From: Gemmatimonadaceae bacterium
GTDB taxonomy: Bacteria; Gemmatimonadota; Gemmatimonadetes; Gemmatimonadales; Gemmatimonadaceae
Length of the DNA stretch: 64,000 nucleotides
NCBI GenBank assembly: GCA_020851455.1
Contig: JADZCT010000020.1
Span: forward strand, 1-64,000
Reading direction: 5' to 3'
The notes under the pieces are model-generated. The model was not told where the DNA came from. It made no database searches and worked only from the letters and a program-made list of their open reading frames with translations. The position numbers and the translations under genes are program-made. Position 1 is the first letter of the stretch; each line of letters opens with the position of its first letter. Positions 47,663-58,125 of the stretch are shown one piece after another.

Positions 47663-49413
47663 TCTTCCTGGTACACCATCTCCAAGTTCACGTCCCAGAG
47701 ATTGTCGTCGTCTTCGCGGCCGGCGATGATGTTGTCAACCGCCAGCATCGCCGTGAGCATCGAGTGATCCTGATTATTGTAGCGGTGCATGCCGTTCCGC
47801 CCGACGCAGAACAGGTTGGGCACGCTGCGCACCCATGCCCGCACCTCGCCGAGCCGGTCGTAGGTGCCGAAGTACGCCGGGTACGCCTTCGGCATCCGGA
47901 GAACGCATCCATCGAGCACATCACTGGCGCGGGCGAAGCCGATCTTCTCGAGCTCGCGCGCCGCGAGCTTGACGAGATCGGCGTCCGGCGCGCGCCAGAG
48001 GTCGTCGCTCTCATTCAGGAAGTACTCGAGTCCAACCCACACAGTGCGCTCCGGGTCGGCAACGAGATAGGGACTCCAGTTGTTGAATATCTGGATGCGC
48101 CCAACGTTCACAGATTCGTCCTGCACGTAAATCCAGTTGTCGCGCACGGCGGCTTGCGGCTGGCGTCCGCGTTCGAGCACGTGGAGCCGTTTCAAGAGGA
48201 GCCCCACCGTCATGAAGTCGCGGTACACCAGCCCTGCCGCCACTTCCCTGACTTCGGGCGGAGGAGGAGGGCTCACCATGGCGGCCAGTTCGCGCACCGG
48301 CATACTGGAGAAGAACCAATCGCAGCGCATCTCCTCACGCTGGCCCGTGCACGCGTCCTCGACCGTGACGTGCGACACACGGCCGCCGGTCATTGCGACG
48401 CCCACGACCCGTGCGCCGTGACGCACGGTGCCGCCCGCCTCCACGACCTGGCGCTCGACGACCTCCCAGATCTGGCCTGGGCCGAGCTTCGGGTAGAAGA
48501 ATCTCGTGATCAGGGATGTCTCCCGCGCCTTCTGCTCCTTCGCGAAGTCGCTCGAGAGCAGATCCTTCACCGCGTGCAGCACGGCACGCTTGAGCGACAG
48601 GCCCTTCACGCGCTGTGCGCCCCAGTCGGCACGGATGTCCGGGCACTTCACGCCCCAGACCTTCTCCGTATAGCCCCTGAAGAACGTCTCGTAGAGCCGC
48701 CGGCCAAAGCGATTGGTGAAGAACGCGTCGAGGTAAGTCTCATCCCGCAGGGGAAACAGCTGGGCCTTGAGGTAACTGAGCGTGATCAGCGCCGTGTTCA
48801 CGAGGCCGAGCCGCCACGCGACGAGCAGCGTGATGGCCAGCGGGTACGGAAAGAAGTCATGCCGCCAGTAGATCCTCGACAGGCGCGGCCGCTGCAGCAT
48901 CACGGCGTCATCGCGCGCCGGGTCGGGAGCGCGCCGCCGTTCTTCGATCACCATTGGCCGGCCGTCGGCGCCCCGCGCGAGCATGCGAAGCGTCACCTCG
49001 CCGGCAAGCTCGATGCCTGCGGCGCGCGCGCCGTCATCCGAGGCAGGCGCGCCCTGCCGCGGCAGAATCGAGAACCACCAGTCGGTCACCCTGGAGCTCT
49101 TTGAAAAAAACCTGTGCCCGCCAAGGTCAATCCTGTTGCCGGCGTACACGTGTGTGCGGGCGATTCCGCCGGTTGCGTCGGTGGCCTCGATCACCAGTGG
49201 AACGATGTCGGTCCGTGCCAGAAGTTCCCATGCGGCGGTCAGCCCGGCCGGACCGGCGCCGGCAATGACCGCAACGCCCGCGGGCCGCGACGGGCCTGAG
49301 CGGCTCAACGAGCGCGCGCCGCCGCGCGCCCGGTTCGGGAAACCTGCGGCCAGACATCCCGTATGGTGACGGTGCGCGCCGGCATGGCCGTATATTCGGG
49401 GCGCGGGCCACAT
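47659..49413 (-). CDS. FAD-dependent amine-oxidase-like/UDP-galactopyranose-mutase-like oxidoreductase
   Basis: [63 protein letters not shown]. True start probably near the GAGPAGL region. Confidence 0.8.
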   Translation of the reverse strand: MWPAPRIYGHAGAHRHHTGCLAAGFPNRARGGARSLSRSGPSRPAGVAVIAGAGPAGLTAAWELLARTDIVPLVIEATDATGGIARTHVYAGNRIDLGGHRFFSKSSRVTDWWFSILPRQGAPASDDGARAAGIELAGEVTLRMLARGADGRPMVIEERRRAPDPARDDAVMLQRPRLSRIYWRHDFFPYPLAITLLVAWRLGLVNTALITLSYLKAQLFPLRDETYLDAFFTNRFGRRLYETFFRGYTEKVWGVKCPDIRADWGAQRVKGLSLKRAVLHAVKDLLSSDFAKEQKARETSLITRFFYPKLGPGQIWEVVERQVVEAGGTVRHGARVVGVAMTGGRVSHVTVEDACTGQREEMRCDWFFSSMPVRELAAMVSPPPPPEVREVAAGLVYRDFMTVGLLLKRLHVLERGRQPQAAVRDNWIYVQDESVNVGRIQIFNNWSPYLVADPERTVWVGLEYFLNESDDLWRAPDADLVKLAARELEKIGFARASDVLDGCVLRMPKAYPAYFGTYDRLGEVRAWVRSVPNLFCVGRNGMHRYNNQDHSMLTAMLAVDNIIAGREDDDNLWDVNLEMVYQEE

Positions 49414-49427
49414 CTAACAAGGGATCC

Positions 49428-50390
49428 ATGAGCGAGATCGCCCTCGATATCCGGGCCATCACGAAGCGCTACGCCGACCATGTTGCGGTTGACGGGTTGT
49501 CGCTTCAGGTACCCAAGGGCACCATCTACGGGCTTCTTGGCCCCAACGGCGCCGGCAAGACCACCACGATCCGCATCACCCTGGATATCATCGGCCCGGA
49601 CGAAGGCTCTGTTGCGATCTTCGGCATGGCCAATACCGACCGAGGCGCCATTGACCGCGTGGGATACCTCCCCGAGGAACGTGGGCTGTACCGGAAGATG
49701 CAGGTCCGGCGGGTGCTCCGGTTCCTCGCTGAGCTCAAGGGAATCGCTGCGCGCGAAGCCGACCGCCGTATTGACGCATGGATGGACCGTCTTCAGCTCC
49801 GGACCCCGGAAAAGGACTGGAGCGCAGCAAAAGTTGATGAACTCTCGCGTGGGATGCAGCAGAAGGTGCAGTTCATAGGCACCCTGCTCCACGACCCCGA
49901 CCTCGTGATTCTCGACGAGCCCTTCAGCGGTCTCGATCCGATCAACGCCCAGGCGCTCAAGGACGTGATGGTCGAGCTGCGACAGCGCGGCAAGACGATC
50001 ATCTTCTCCACCCACCTGATGGACAACGCCGAGCGTCTCTGCGACTCGGTGTGCATCATCGCGCGCGGCCGGAAGATCCTCGACGGCACCGTGGCAGGCG
50101 TCAGGACGGAACATGGCGTGCAGAATATCGCACTTGGCGTGTCCAGCGGACGCGATCGCGTGGCGGCCCTGCTTCAGGAATCTGGTGTCGTCGAGCGGAT
50201 GGACGACCAGAACCGGTTCTTCGAGCTGACGCTGCGCCGCGGCGCCGACCCCCAGGCGCTGCTGCGGTCGCTCGTGACAGCCGGCGTTGAAGTGCAGCGG
50301 TTCGAACTCGTGCAGCCATCGCTGCACCAGATCTTCCTCGAAAAGGTCGGCGCGACTGGCGTCGAGCCGGGGGTGACCGGCAATGGATAA
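49428..50390 (+). CDS. ABC transporter ATP-binding protein (NatA-like)
   Basis: GLLGPNGAGKTTTIR, LSRGMQQKVQFIGTLLHDPDLVILDEPFSGLDP. Confidence 0.95.
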   Translation: MSEIALDIRAITKRYADHVAVDGLSLQVPKGTIYGLLGPNGAGKTTTIRITLDIIGPDEGSVAIFGMANTDRGAIDRVGYLPEERGLYRKMQVRRVLRFLAELKGIAAREADRRIDAWMDRLQLRTPEKDWSAAKVDELSRGMQQKVQFIGTLLHDPDLVILDEPFSGLDPINAQALKDVMVELRQRGKTIIFSTHLMDNAERLCDSVCIIARGRKILDGTVAGVRTEHGVQNIALGVSSGRDRVAALLQESGVVERMDDQNRFFELTLRRGADPQALLRSLVTAGVEVQRFELVQPSLHQIFLEKVGATGVEPGVTGNG

Positions 50391-51711
50391 GCTGCTTGCG
50401 GTCGTCAAGCGCGAGTACCTCGAGCGCGTCCGTACCAAGTGGTTCATCATCAGCACGGTGTTCGGCCCCGTATTCCTGCTCGCGATCATGATCCTGCCGA
50501 GCCTCCTGACCATGCGTGGAATGCAGTCTGCCGGCGCGACCAACTTCCGGATCATTGACGCGACGGGAGCGGGGCTGGGCCCGCTGGTCGCGGCCCAGAT
50601 AAGGGAGCGCGCGCTCAACAACCCGCTGCGCAACATTCCCGGGATGACGAGGCGGGCCGATTCCACGCGTTCCGTCGCCGAGGCGCAAGTCGTCGGCGTC
50701 GCCCCCGAAGCCGTCGCCGCCGCCGAATCCACCGCCACGCTCGACGTGATGGCCTCGCGGATACGCGGATACCTGATCCTCGACTCTGCAACGGTGGCCT
50801 CCGGCAAGGCACGGTACGCAGGCCGAAACACTTCCTCGCTCGGGGAGATGGAACAGGTCGAAGGCGGCCTCCGCGCCGCGCTCCTCGCCCAGCGCCTCGA
50901 AGCCGCAGGCATCACCGGCGCACGGGCCGACGCGCTCGCCAAGGTTCGCGCCGACGTGTCCACCGAGCGCATCACGTCCAAGGGACGCGGCGGATCCGGA
51001 ATCGCGAGTCTCGTCTTCGGGTTCGTCATCGCCTTCCTGCTCTACATGATGATCATCCTGTACGGGCAGAACATCCTCCGGGGCGTGCTCGAGGAAAAGA
51101 CAACCCGCGTCGCTGAGGTCGTGATCTCGAGTATCTCACCCGAGACGCTTCTGGCGGGCAAAGTGATTGGCGTGGGCGCCGTTGGACTCACCCAGCAGCT
51201 CGTCTGGCTCGCATTCGCCTGCGGGTTTTCAGCGTACGGCCTTGCAATGGCGGCGTCATTGGGTGCGGTCAGCGTCACCATGCCGCAGGTATCGGTGTTG
51301 CAGGTGGTGGCTCTGCTGCTGTACTTCCTGCTGGGGTACACGTTCTACGCCGCGCTGTTTGCCGCTGTCGGTGCGATGTGCAGCAGCCAGGAGGAGGCAA
51401 CGCAGGCCGCCCAGCCGGTGATGATGCTGCTCGTCGCGACCATTATCCTCGTGCAGCCAATCCTTACGGCACCCACCGGAACGATGGCAACGGTGATGAG
51501 CATCCTGCCGTTCAGCTCGCCGATCATAATGCCCATGGTCATGAGCGGCACCCAGGTTCCGGCATGGCAGCTTGCCGCGTCGCTCGCGAGTCTCGCGATC
51601 GCGGTGTACGGGTCCATCTGGCTTTCCGCGCGTATCTATCGCGTTGGGCTGCTGATGACGGGAAAGCGGCCGAGCCTGAAGGAACTGGCGCGCTGGGTCA
51701 GGTACTCCTGA
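50383..51711 (+). CDS. ABC transporter permease (NatB-like)
   Basis: KREYLERVRTKWFIISTVFGPVF; C-terminal TM cluster; coupled to the ATPase gene. Confidence 0.9.
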   Translation: MDKLLAVVKREYLERVRTKWFIISTVFGPVFLLAIMILPSLLTMRGMQSAGATNFRIIDATGAGLGPLVAAQIRERALNNPLRNIPGMTRRADSTRSVAEAQVVGVAPEAVAAAESTATLDVMASRIRGYLILDSATVASGKARYAGRNTSSLGEMEQVEGGLRAALLAQRLEAAGITGARADALAKVRADVSTERITSKGRGGSGIASLVFGFVIAFLLYMMIILYGQNILRGVLEEKTTRVAEVVISSISPETLLAGKVIGVGAVGLTQQLVWLAFACGFSAYGLAMAASLGAVSVTMPQVSVLQVVALLLYFLLGYTFYAALFAAVGAMCSSQEEATQAAQPVMMLLVATIILVQPILTAPTGTMATVMSILPFSSPIIMPMVMSGTQVPAWQLAASLASLAIAVYGSIWLSARIYRVGLLMTGKRPSLKELARWVRYS

Positions 51712-51780
51712 CCACCCGGCACGTCAGGAAGCGGACTGGCCGGCGCAGGACGCGCCTGGAGCAGCCGTAACGGCGGCCCG

Positions 51781-52110
51781 CTATCGCGGCCGCGACGACT
51801 CGATCAGCGATTCCATCTCCGCGAAATAGCGCTCCATGGCCCTGCGGCCCGCCGCGGTAAGCCGGTACTCGGTGTGCGGCACCCTGCCCTCGAAGCTCTT
51901 ATGGCAGCTCACGTAACCGGCATCCTCGAGCTTGCGCGCGTGCACGCTTACGTTGCCGTCGGTGGTGCCAAGCCGGTTCTTGAGGTCGTTGAACGAGAGG
52001 CGCTCGTTCACCGCCAGCGCGCTGACTATGCCAAGCCGGATCGGCTCGTGGATCGTCCGGTTGAGCAACAGGACTGCAGGGGTTGCGCGCGGGGTGCGGG
52101 CCATACGCAT
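51781..52110 (-). CDS. Winged-helix transcriptional regulator
   Basis: IHEPIRLGIVSALAVNERLSFNDLKNRLGTTDGNVSVHARKLEDAGYVSCHKSFEGRVPHTEYRLT. Confidence 0.9.
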   Translation of the reverse strand: MRMARTPRATPAVLLLNRTIHEPIRLGIVSALAVNERLSFNDLKNRLGTTDGNVSVHARKLEDAGYVSCHKSFEGRVPHTEYRLTAAGRRAMERYFAEMESLIESSRPR

Positions 52111-52152
52111 ATGCTACGGCTTTCCCTCGGCGTTGACAAGTGCTTTTCAATG

Positions 52153-52186
52153 ACAAGCCCCGCCGATGTGCGTAGGCGGGGCTTGT
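52153..52186 (-). terminator. Strong hairpin, likely terminator of the bacilliredoxin gene
   Basis: 12-bp perfect stem acaagccccgcc / ggcggggcttgt with 10-nt loop, downstream of the bacilliredoxin stop. Confidence 0.75.
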
Positions 52187-52217
52187 GCGTGACGCGGGTC
52201 ACGCAGCGGCGCGCGAC

Positions 52218-52667
52218 TTACTGCGCCGCTGACGCGGCTCCGCAGTGGTCGTCGAACGCCGCCGCCAGATCGGCTGCAATCTCGTGCGCCGCGCGGCCAT
52301 CAATCTGCCAGCGCTCCATCATGTGCACGAGCTTGCCGTCCTTGAAGAGCGCAATGGAGGGCGAGCTCGGCCCGTATCCGGTGATGAACTCGCGCATCCG
52401 GCGCGTGGCGTCCGCGTCCTGACCCGCGAAGACGGTGAACAGGTGGTCAGGCCTGGCACCGTGCTGCAGCGCCATGGCGACAGCCGGCCTGGCATAGCGC
52501 GAAGCACAGCCACACACGGAGTTCACCACCACGAGCGCGGTACCCTGCGCGTTTGCGAACTTGGCGTCCACTTCCGCGGCGGTTCGCAGCTCATGCACGC
52601 CAACCTGCGTCAGCTCCTGCCGCATCGGTGTTATGAATCGCTCGTCGTACATCATGCCTGGGAACAC
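52218..52667 (-). CDS. BrxA/BrxB-family bacilliredoxin
   Basis: NSVCGCASRYARPAVAMAL, conserved N-terminal YDERFITPMRQELTQ. Confidence 0.92.
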   Translation of the reverse strand: MFPGMMYDERFITPMRQELTQVGVHELRTAAEVDAKFANAQGTALVVVNSVCGCASRYARPAVAMALQHGARPDHLFTVFAGQDADATRRMREFITGYGPSSPSIALFKDGKLVHMMERWQIDGRAAHEIAADLAAAFDDHCGAASAAQ

Positions 52668-52688
52668 CTTTGAAGGGAGGAAGAAGGT

Positions 52689-53072
52689 CTAGGTGTAGCC
52701 GCCACCCGGCTCCGGCTGCCTCGCCAGCGCGAGGATCGCAGCCTGCGGAACGACGAGAAACCGCTCTCCCTCGAACGTGATCTCGACGGCCGCTTTGCGG
52801 AAGAAGAGCGCGTAGTCACCAACGCGCGCCTGCATCGGAACATAACGGGTTTCCTTGCTTCCGGCGATCAGCCACGGCTCATCGAGGTGCTCCTCGACTG
52901 AGGGAAGCGGCTGGCCCGGACCAGTCGCGATGATCGTACCGCCCTGAACCGCCTGGTTGTCAACGGCGGTAGCCGGCAGGTAGAGGCCCACCTTCGATCG
53001 CTCTTCGCCGTCTTCCACCCGGATCAGCACACGATCGCCAACCACGAGCAACTCCTTTTCGCCCTTCTTCAT
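52689..53072 (-). CDS. GroES-like co-chaperonin family protein
   Basis: VVGDRVLIRVEDGEERSKVGLYLPATAVDNQAVQGGTIIATGPG. Confidence 0.8.
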   Translation of the reverse strand: MKKGEKELLVVGDRVLIRVEDGEERSKVGLYLPATAVDNQAVQGGTIIATGPGQPLPSVEEHLDEPWLIAGSKETRYVPMQARVGDYALFFRKAAVEITFEGERFLVVPQAAILALARQPEPGGGYT

Positions 53073-53109
53073 GCACGCCTCCGCAACACCGTCGCCGTCA
53101 TCATGCGCG

Positions 53110-54561
53110 TCACCTTACGATGAATAAACTGTCCTGCCGACGCAGCGCCCAGCGCGGCTTGCCATCGGCGCCAATGATCATGTCCTCCTCCATCGCCATC
53201 CGTACCGGCTGGCCGCCCCATTCAGGAACGGGCGTAGTCGCCTGCAGCTCGATCGAGTACCACATCGAGGGAATTACCTTCGCGTCGCCGCGCCCGGCCA
53301 CGCCGTCCTGGTAATCCCAGAGCCCGATGAGCGGGCCTGCCCCGTGCCCGTTGAGCCCGATGGGGTGCGAGTACATCGTGCCGTCTATTCCCAGCGCCCT
53401 GATGCGCGCAATGACCGACGCAAGGATCTCGTTGCCAGTGCGCGCCGGACGGATCTCTTCCATTGCGATGTCCTGCATCGCGTTGCCGTTCGCGAGCGCA
53501 CGCTTCAGCCCTGCGGGGGCATCGGTTTCACCTGGCAAGAGCACGTACGCCATGTGCTGTGTGTCAGTGTTCAGGCCGGCAACAGTGAGTCCGACGTCGC
53601 AATGAAGCACGTCGCCGCGCTGAATGATGGGATCATCCCCCAGTTGCGACTCCGTGACGCCGCGGCGTTGTACGTCCACGCTCGGCTGGAACCAGTTGCC
53701 GAGCCCTTCGTCAGCGAGGCGCTGACGCCACCACCAAACCAGGTCGCTCGTGCGGGTGCTGCCCGGGACTATCACGCGGCCGGAGAACATCTCCTGCGTC
53801 ATTGCCCAGACATGCTCGGTCATCTTCTTGTAGAACGCTTCCTCATCCGGCAGCCGCGATGCAATCAGCTCGAGCGGCAGCCCCTCGGCGTCCTTGAACC
53901 TCGCGGTCCACTGCGGGCCGAGGGCCTCGCTCATGCCCTCGAGTTCTCCGCTCGAGAGACCGTCGCTGAACGCGAACACTCTGGAACGGTCAATGCCAAT
54001 CACGCGCGGCTGCTTCTCCTCGACCACCTGCCTGAGCGCTTGCCACTGTTCGTCGCCCCATAATTCCGCCCGGAGCCCGCCGATTCCACCCTCGATCGCC
54101 TTGGTCGTCCTTCGCGCCTGCCACACTCCGCCCTGGCTCGTGCCACCCAGGGCAATGCGCTCGCCGCACGAAGGCGCCGGATCAACGCCGGTTGCGGCGC
54201 ACTTGTCGAAGAACACGTAGATCGTCCGGCGCCGTGCGGAGTACGTCTCGGGCGATGTGATCGCGCTGAAGACGGGATCTTCGTTGTACTCGCGCATCGC
54301 CACGATCCAGAAATCAACGCCGTGCTTTCGCATGAGGCCCGGCACGAACGCATCCAGCCGCTTCGCCAGCCACGCCTGTTGCATCGCGGCCAATTCCCGC
54401 TGCGTGCCAAACGGACGGCGCGCGGCGGAATCCGTGCGCACCGCCTGCACTTGCTCACGGCGGGGCGTATCCTGCGCCCCCGCCGGCGTCGCGGCGAGCG
54501 CCGCCGCAAGCGCGCCAGACCATGAGCGACGGAGCGCGCGAACGAACGTGAAGGAAATCAC
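53110..54561 (-). CDS. M24-family metallopeptidase (Xaa-Pro aminopeptidase-like), secreted, GTG start
   Basis: LHCDVGLTVAGLNTDTQHMAYVL, HPIGLNGHGAGPLIGLWD; signal peptide. The 818-aa ORF start is over-extended. Confidence 0.85.
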   Translation of the reverse strand: MISFTFVRALRRSWSGALAAALAATPAGAQDTPRREQVQAVRTDSAARRPFGTQRELAAMQQAWLAKRLDAFVPGLMRKHGVDFWIVAMREYNEDPVFSAITSPETYSARRRTIYVFFDKCAATGVDPAPSCGERIALGGTSQGGVWQARRTTKAIEGGIGGLRAELWGDEQWQALRQVVEEKQPRVIGIDRSRVFAFSDGLSSGELEGMSEALGPQWTARFKDAEGLPLELIASRLPDEEAFYKKMTEHVWAMTQEMFSGRVIVPGSTRTSDLVWWWRQRLADEGLGNWFQPSVDVQRRGVTESQLGDDPIIQRGDVLHCDVGLTVAGLNTDTQHMAYVLLPGETDAPAGLKRALANGNAMQDIAMEEIRPARTGNEILASVIARIRALGIDGTMYSHPIGLNGHGAGPLIGLWDYQDGVAGRGDAKVIPSMWYSIELQATTPVPEWGGQPVRMAMEEDMIIGADGKPRWALRRQDSLFIVR

Positions 54562-55121
54562 CGCCCTTCCTCCCGTGGGTGGTTGGATACCGCCTCGGCG
54601 TTTGCCCTGTGCACCGCCGCGGCCGTGTGGCCCCGGTCTTCCGCGACCAGCAGCAGCCGCCTCAGGACCGACACAACCGCTGCCAGCACGACGGTAAACA
54701 GGATGATGCCGGCAAGCCGCCAGAACATGATGCGGATACCGGTGGGAATCCAGTCGCCCAGCTCGGCGCGCTCCGCCCCGAGCGGCTCGAGGTTCACCGC
54801 CGTGAGCGCGAGACTCATCACGATCTCGGCGCCGGCCTCCAGCACTGCAAAGAGCGGCGCCCTCCAGACCCAGTTGCGGAGGGTGAAGTTCGCCAGGTGA
54901 ATCGCGCACATGAGGAACAGGAACGCCACGCCCGCGAGGAACGTCCCGCCTACCCATGCCCAGCTGTCGGCGGTCCCGTGCGTGAGCACGAACGAGCGCC
55001 ACAGCCGCATCCCGACACCCGTCACGAGCGCCATCTGCGGCAGCGACAGCGTCAGCCGTCGGACCGCGTGCGGCCGTTCGATGCGCCAGGCGATGGATGT
55101 TCGCGGAAAGAACTCGGGCAT
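54558..55121 (-). CDS. Hypothetical membrane protein
   Basis: Four hydrophobic segments; stop overlaps the M24 start. Confidence 0.65.
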   Translation of the reverse strand: MPEFFPRTSIAWRIERPHAVRRLTLSLPQMALVTGVGMRLWRSFVLTHGTADSWAWVGGTFLAGVAFLFLMCAIHLANFTLRNWVWRAPLFAVLEAGAEIVMSLALTAVNLEPLGAERAELGDWIPTGIRIMFWRLAGIILFTVVLAAVVSVLRRLLLVAEDRGHTAAAVHRANAEAVSNHPREEGR

Positions 55122-55168
55122 CGCAAGAAGCTACGGCGGTTGCGGCTCTGGAGTGGAGGCCTGCTGGA

Positions 55169-56203
55169 TCAGGGCCGGGCGAGGCGCGCAGCCAGCCAGC
55201 GGAGACTGTCGCCCACGTGAGCACGCCAGTACTCCCATGTGTGCCCGCCCGGCCATTCGCGATACTCGAGCGGAACTCCCGCTGCCGCCATCGCATCGCG
55301 AAACGCCCGGTTTTCGGGAAGGAAGAGGTCTTCCGTGGCGCAGTCGGCATAGAGCGCCGGCAGCGCGTCACCCCGTGACACCAGGCTCCTGGCCATCGTC
55401 GCCGGGTCGCGCGCGCGCCAACTGGCGGAGTCGGCGCCGAACACCGCGGCGTAACGGGTTGCGTTCGCCCCCCGGTACCGTGCGAAGGCAGCAGAGTCCG
55501 TGCTGACGCGCGATAGCTGCTGGCCTCCCGCCGATCCCGGCGCCAGCTCGAGCGGCCAGAGAACACCAGAGTGCGACGCCGCGGCAGCGAAGATGCGCGG
55601 GTAGCGCAGTGCGAGCGTCACGGCGCCGTAGCCCCCCATCGAGAGCCCCGCTATGCCGCGCCGGGAGCGCTCAGGCTCCGTCCGGTACCGCGCGTCCACG
55701 TGCCGCACCACATCGTATGCGATGTAGTCATCATAGTGCGGCCATGCCACGCAATCGTGCTCCGCATTCCCGCCCGGTGGCAGCATCAGACGCCTGCAGC
55801 CGGCGGCGTCGAGCAGGATGTTGTACGTGGTGTAATAGGAGTAGGCGTCGCCGTCCGGCATCGCCACGATCATTTCGGGCATGCCGCGCGCGACGAGCGA
55901 ATCCATCACCTGCGCGAGGTTCCCGCGCCCGGTCCAGTCAGTCTCGCTCCCGGTGGCGCCGTGCAGGTAGTACGCAACCGGATATCGCCGCCTCGCATCA
56001 GTCGAGTACGAGGGCGGCAGATACACCACGAGCGTCTTGCGCGCGGCCAGTGCCTGCGACCAGAGCGTGTCGGTGACGACGCGCCCGCGCGCCGTCGCCT
56101 GTGCCACCGCCCGGGAGGGCCCGGGCATCGCCATCGCACCCAGTGCAGGGACCAGCGCTCGCACCAAGGCACGCCGCGCCACCCCGGGGCTCACGCGCGT
56201 CAC
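55169..56203 (-). CDS. Secreted esterase (esterase D/antigen 85-like alpha/beta hydrolase)
   Basis: YPVAYYLHGATGSETDWT, RRGIAGLSMGGYGAVTLALRYP, GGHTWEYWR. Confidence 0.9.
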   Translation of the reverse strand: MTRVSPGVARRALVRALVPALGAMAMPGPSRAVAQATARGRVVTDTLWSQALAARKTLVVYLPPSYSTDARRRYPVAYYLHGATGSETDWTGRGNLAQVMDSLVARGMPEMIVAMPDGDAYSYYTTYNILLDAAGCRRLMLPPGGNAEHDCVAWPHYDDYIAYDVVRHVDARYRTEPERSRRGIAGLSMGGYGAVTLALRYPRIFAAAASHSGVLWPLELAPGSAGGQQLSRVSTDSAAFARYRGANATRYAAVFGADSASWRARDPATMARSLVSRGDALPALYADCATEDLFLPENRAFRDAMAAAGVPLEYREWPGGHTWEYWRAHVGDSLRWLAARLARP

Positions 56204-56210
56204 GGCCCGG

Positions 56211-56669
56211 CTACTTCACAGACGCGATACACTCGATCTCAACGCGCGCGCCGAGTGCAAGCCCGGTTGTGCCGAACGCGCTCCTGGCCGGAAACCTGCC
56301 GCCCCGGAAATACGTGGCATATACGGCGTTCATCGCGTCCCACTCCTTCATGTCGGCCATGAAGACCGTGCACTTCACCACGTGCTCCATGTCGGACCCC
56401 GACTTCTCGAGCACGTCCCTGATGTTGTTCATGACCTGCCTCGTCTCCGCGGCAATACCCCCCGGCACCACGCCCGGGCCGGAGGCATCGGCGGGGGTCC
56501 CGATCTGGCCGGCTAGGTAGAGCAGGTTGCCAACCTTCACCGCCGGCGAGAATGGCCGCGTGGTAGGCCCGTACGGCTGGAGGTACTCAGGCTGCTGCGC
56601 AGCCAGCATCACGGGTACCGCGAACGCGGCGGTCGCGGCGGCGAGCATGGCGGAGAGTGTGCGTCGCAT
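56211..56669 (-). CDS. Secreted RidA-family protein
   Basis: VKVGNLLYLAGQIGT, AAETRQVMNNIRDVLEKSG, RSAFGTTGLALGARVEIECIASV; signal peptide. Confidence 0.9.
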   Translation of the reverse strand: MRRTLSAMLAAATAAFAVPVMLAAQQPEYLQPYGPTTRPFSPAVKVGNLLYLAGQIGTPADASGPGVVPGGIAAETRQVMNNIRDVLEKSGSDMEHVVKCTVFMADMKEWDAMNAVYATYFRGGRFPARSAFGTTGLALGARVEIECIASVK

Positions 56670-56715
56670 GGTCACCTCTGCAAGGCGAATGGAGTGCGTT
56701 CCATGGTCCGGCGCC

Positions 56716-57525
56716 CTACCGGATCCAGTGCCCGAGCCGGCCCCAGCGGATATCGGTGAGAAAGCTGAGCGGACGGTCGCTCTGGCCCGATGGCACATAG
56801 GAGTAATAGACGAACATCGGGCGCCCCCTGATGTTCCCGCGAGGGACGATGCCCCAGTAGCGGCTGTCCTTCGAGTCGTACCGGTTGTCGCCCATCATGA
56901 AGAAGTAGCCGGCTGGAATCACGAGCGGACCCCAGTTGTCGTGCGTTGGCTGCTTCGGCGGATCGCCGAAGCGCGTGCGCTGCACCTCGATACGAAGCTG
57001 CCACTCGAAGAGCGGGTTGGTCTCCGTACCGTCGCCACGCGCCTGGTCGGGTGAGGTCTCGCTCAGCATCTGCGCCTCGCCGTCCACGTACACCACGGCG
57101 TCGCGCATGTAGATCGTGTCGCCCGGCATGCCGATGATCCGTTTGACGAGCGTGGGGGTTGGGTCATGCCCGAGCTCGGCTTCATCCGCCTGGTAGGGCG
57201 ATTCGAACACGACCACCTCGCCGCGCCTCGGCTGGGCATATCCCGGCAGCGACACGTGCGTGAATGGGATGTGCGGCCCGTAGCGAAGCTTGTTCACGAA
57301 CAGCCAGTCGCCGACGAGCAGCGACGGAATCATGCTCCCAGACGGGATCCGATACGCTTCGACGAGGAACGTGCGGAGCAGCAGGAAGATTGCGATCGTG
57401 CCGGCGAGCGACTTGAAGCCCTCCCAGGCGCGTCGCCCCCCCGAGCCGCGCCCCTTGCCGGCGCGCAGCGACGCGACGCTTCCCCTGCCGCCTCCTTCAC
57501 CACCCGATGACTTTCGCTTGGCCAC
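56716..57525 (-). CDS. lepB: Signal peptidase I
   Basis: IPSGSMIPSLLVGDWLFVNKL, VKRIIGMPGDTI, GDNRYDSKDSRYWGIVPRGNIRGRP. Confidence 0.96.
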   Translation of the reverse strand: MAKRKSSGGEGGGRGSVASLRAGKGRGSGGRRAWEGFKSLAGTIAIFLLLRTFLVEAYRIPSGSMIPSLLVGDWLFVNKLRYGPHIPFTHVSLPGYAQPRRGEVVVFESPYQADEAELGHDPTPTLVKRIIGMPGDTIYMRDAVVYVDGEAQMLSETSPDQARGDGTETNPLFEWQLRIEVQRTRFGDPPKQPTHDNWGPLVIPAGYFFMMGDNRYDSKDSRYWGIVPRGNIRGRPMFVYYSYVPSGQSDRPLSFLTDIRWGRLGHWIR

Positions 57526-57628
57526 GGCCCGTCAGTTGAGGTAACCCGCGCCTGCCGCCAACAGGACGACGCGCGGCAGTGCAGGGAATCTGGGCTGTGC
57601 GCCACGACGGGCAAGTGCGATGGCAAGA

Positions 57629-57654
57629 GGGGCACGCCCTTGCGGACGCGCCCC
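57629..57654 (-). terminator. Putative terminator hairpin after the SWIB gene
   Basis: 8-bp arms ggggcacg / cgcgcccc (one wobble pair) about 20 bp beyond the stop. Confidence 0.4.
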
Positions 57655-57675
57655 CCGGACGAACCTTCCCTCGTG

Positions 57676-57957
57676 CTACTTGACGTGCTTGTTGACGAGC
57701 GCCGTCATCTTGAACATCGAGACCTGCGCCGTCTTGAAGATCGGCTTCAGGTTCGCGTCCGCGTTGATCATGCGCCTGTTCTTCTTGTCCTGCAGGCCGT
57801 TCTTCTTGATGTACGCCCACAGCTTCTTGGTCAGCTCGGTGCGCGGCAGCGGCTTGTCGCCAACGATCGCGGCGAGCGTGGCATCCGGCTTGACCGGCTT
57901 CATGAATGCCGCATTCGGCTTCCGCTTCGCCGTCTTCTTCTTCTTCTTGGCGGCCAT
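57676..57957 (-). CDS. SWIB/MDM2-domain protein with Lys-rich N-terminus
   Basis: KPDATLAAIVGDKPLPRTELTKKLWAYIKKNGLQDKKNRRMINADANLKPIF. Confidence 0.92.
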   Translation of the reverse strand: MAAKKKKKTAKRKPNAAFMKPVKPDATLAAIVGDKPLPRTELTKKLWAYIKKNGLQDKKNRRMINADANLKPIFKTAQVSMFKMTALVNKHVK

Positions 57958-58125
57958 GTAACTGTCTCCTGGAGAATGTTGAAGGAACCCGGTTTCCCTC
58001 TGCGAACAAGCTCGAAAGTATAACAGCGCGCCGGGAGCGCAATAGGCGTTTCCCTCTGGAGGCCGCTCTGCCACCCTCTGAGAGCCGTCGTCCAGCCGTT
58101 CCCCAAGGCCCTGTGGCGCCTGGCT

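Noticed and set aside
46070-47767. 565-aa plus-strand ORF opposite the membrane glycosyltransferase
   Set aside because: Arg/His-rich antisense shadow of a TM protein.
49305-51029. 574-aa minus-strand ORF opposite the ABC transporter genes
   Set aside because: Antisense shadow; the plus-strand ATPase has canonical Walker and signature motifs.
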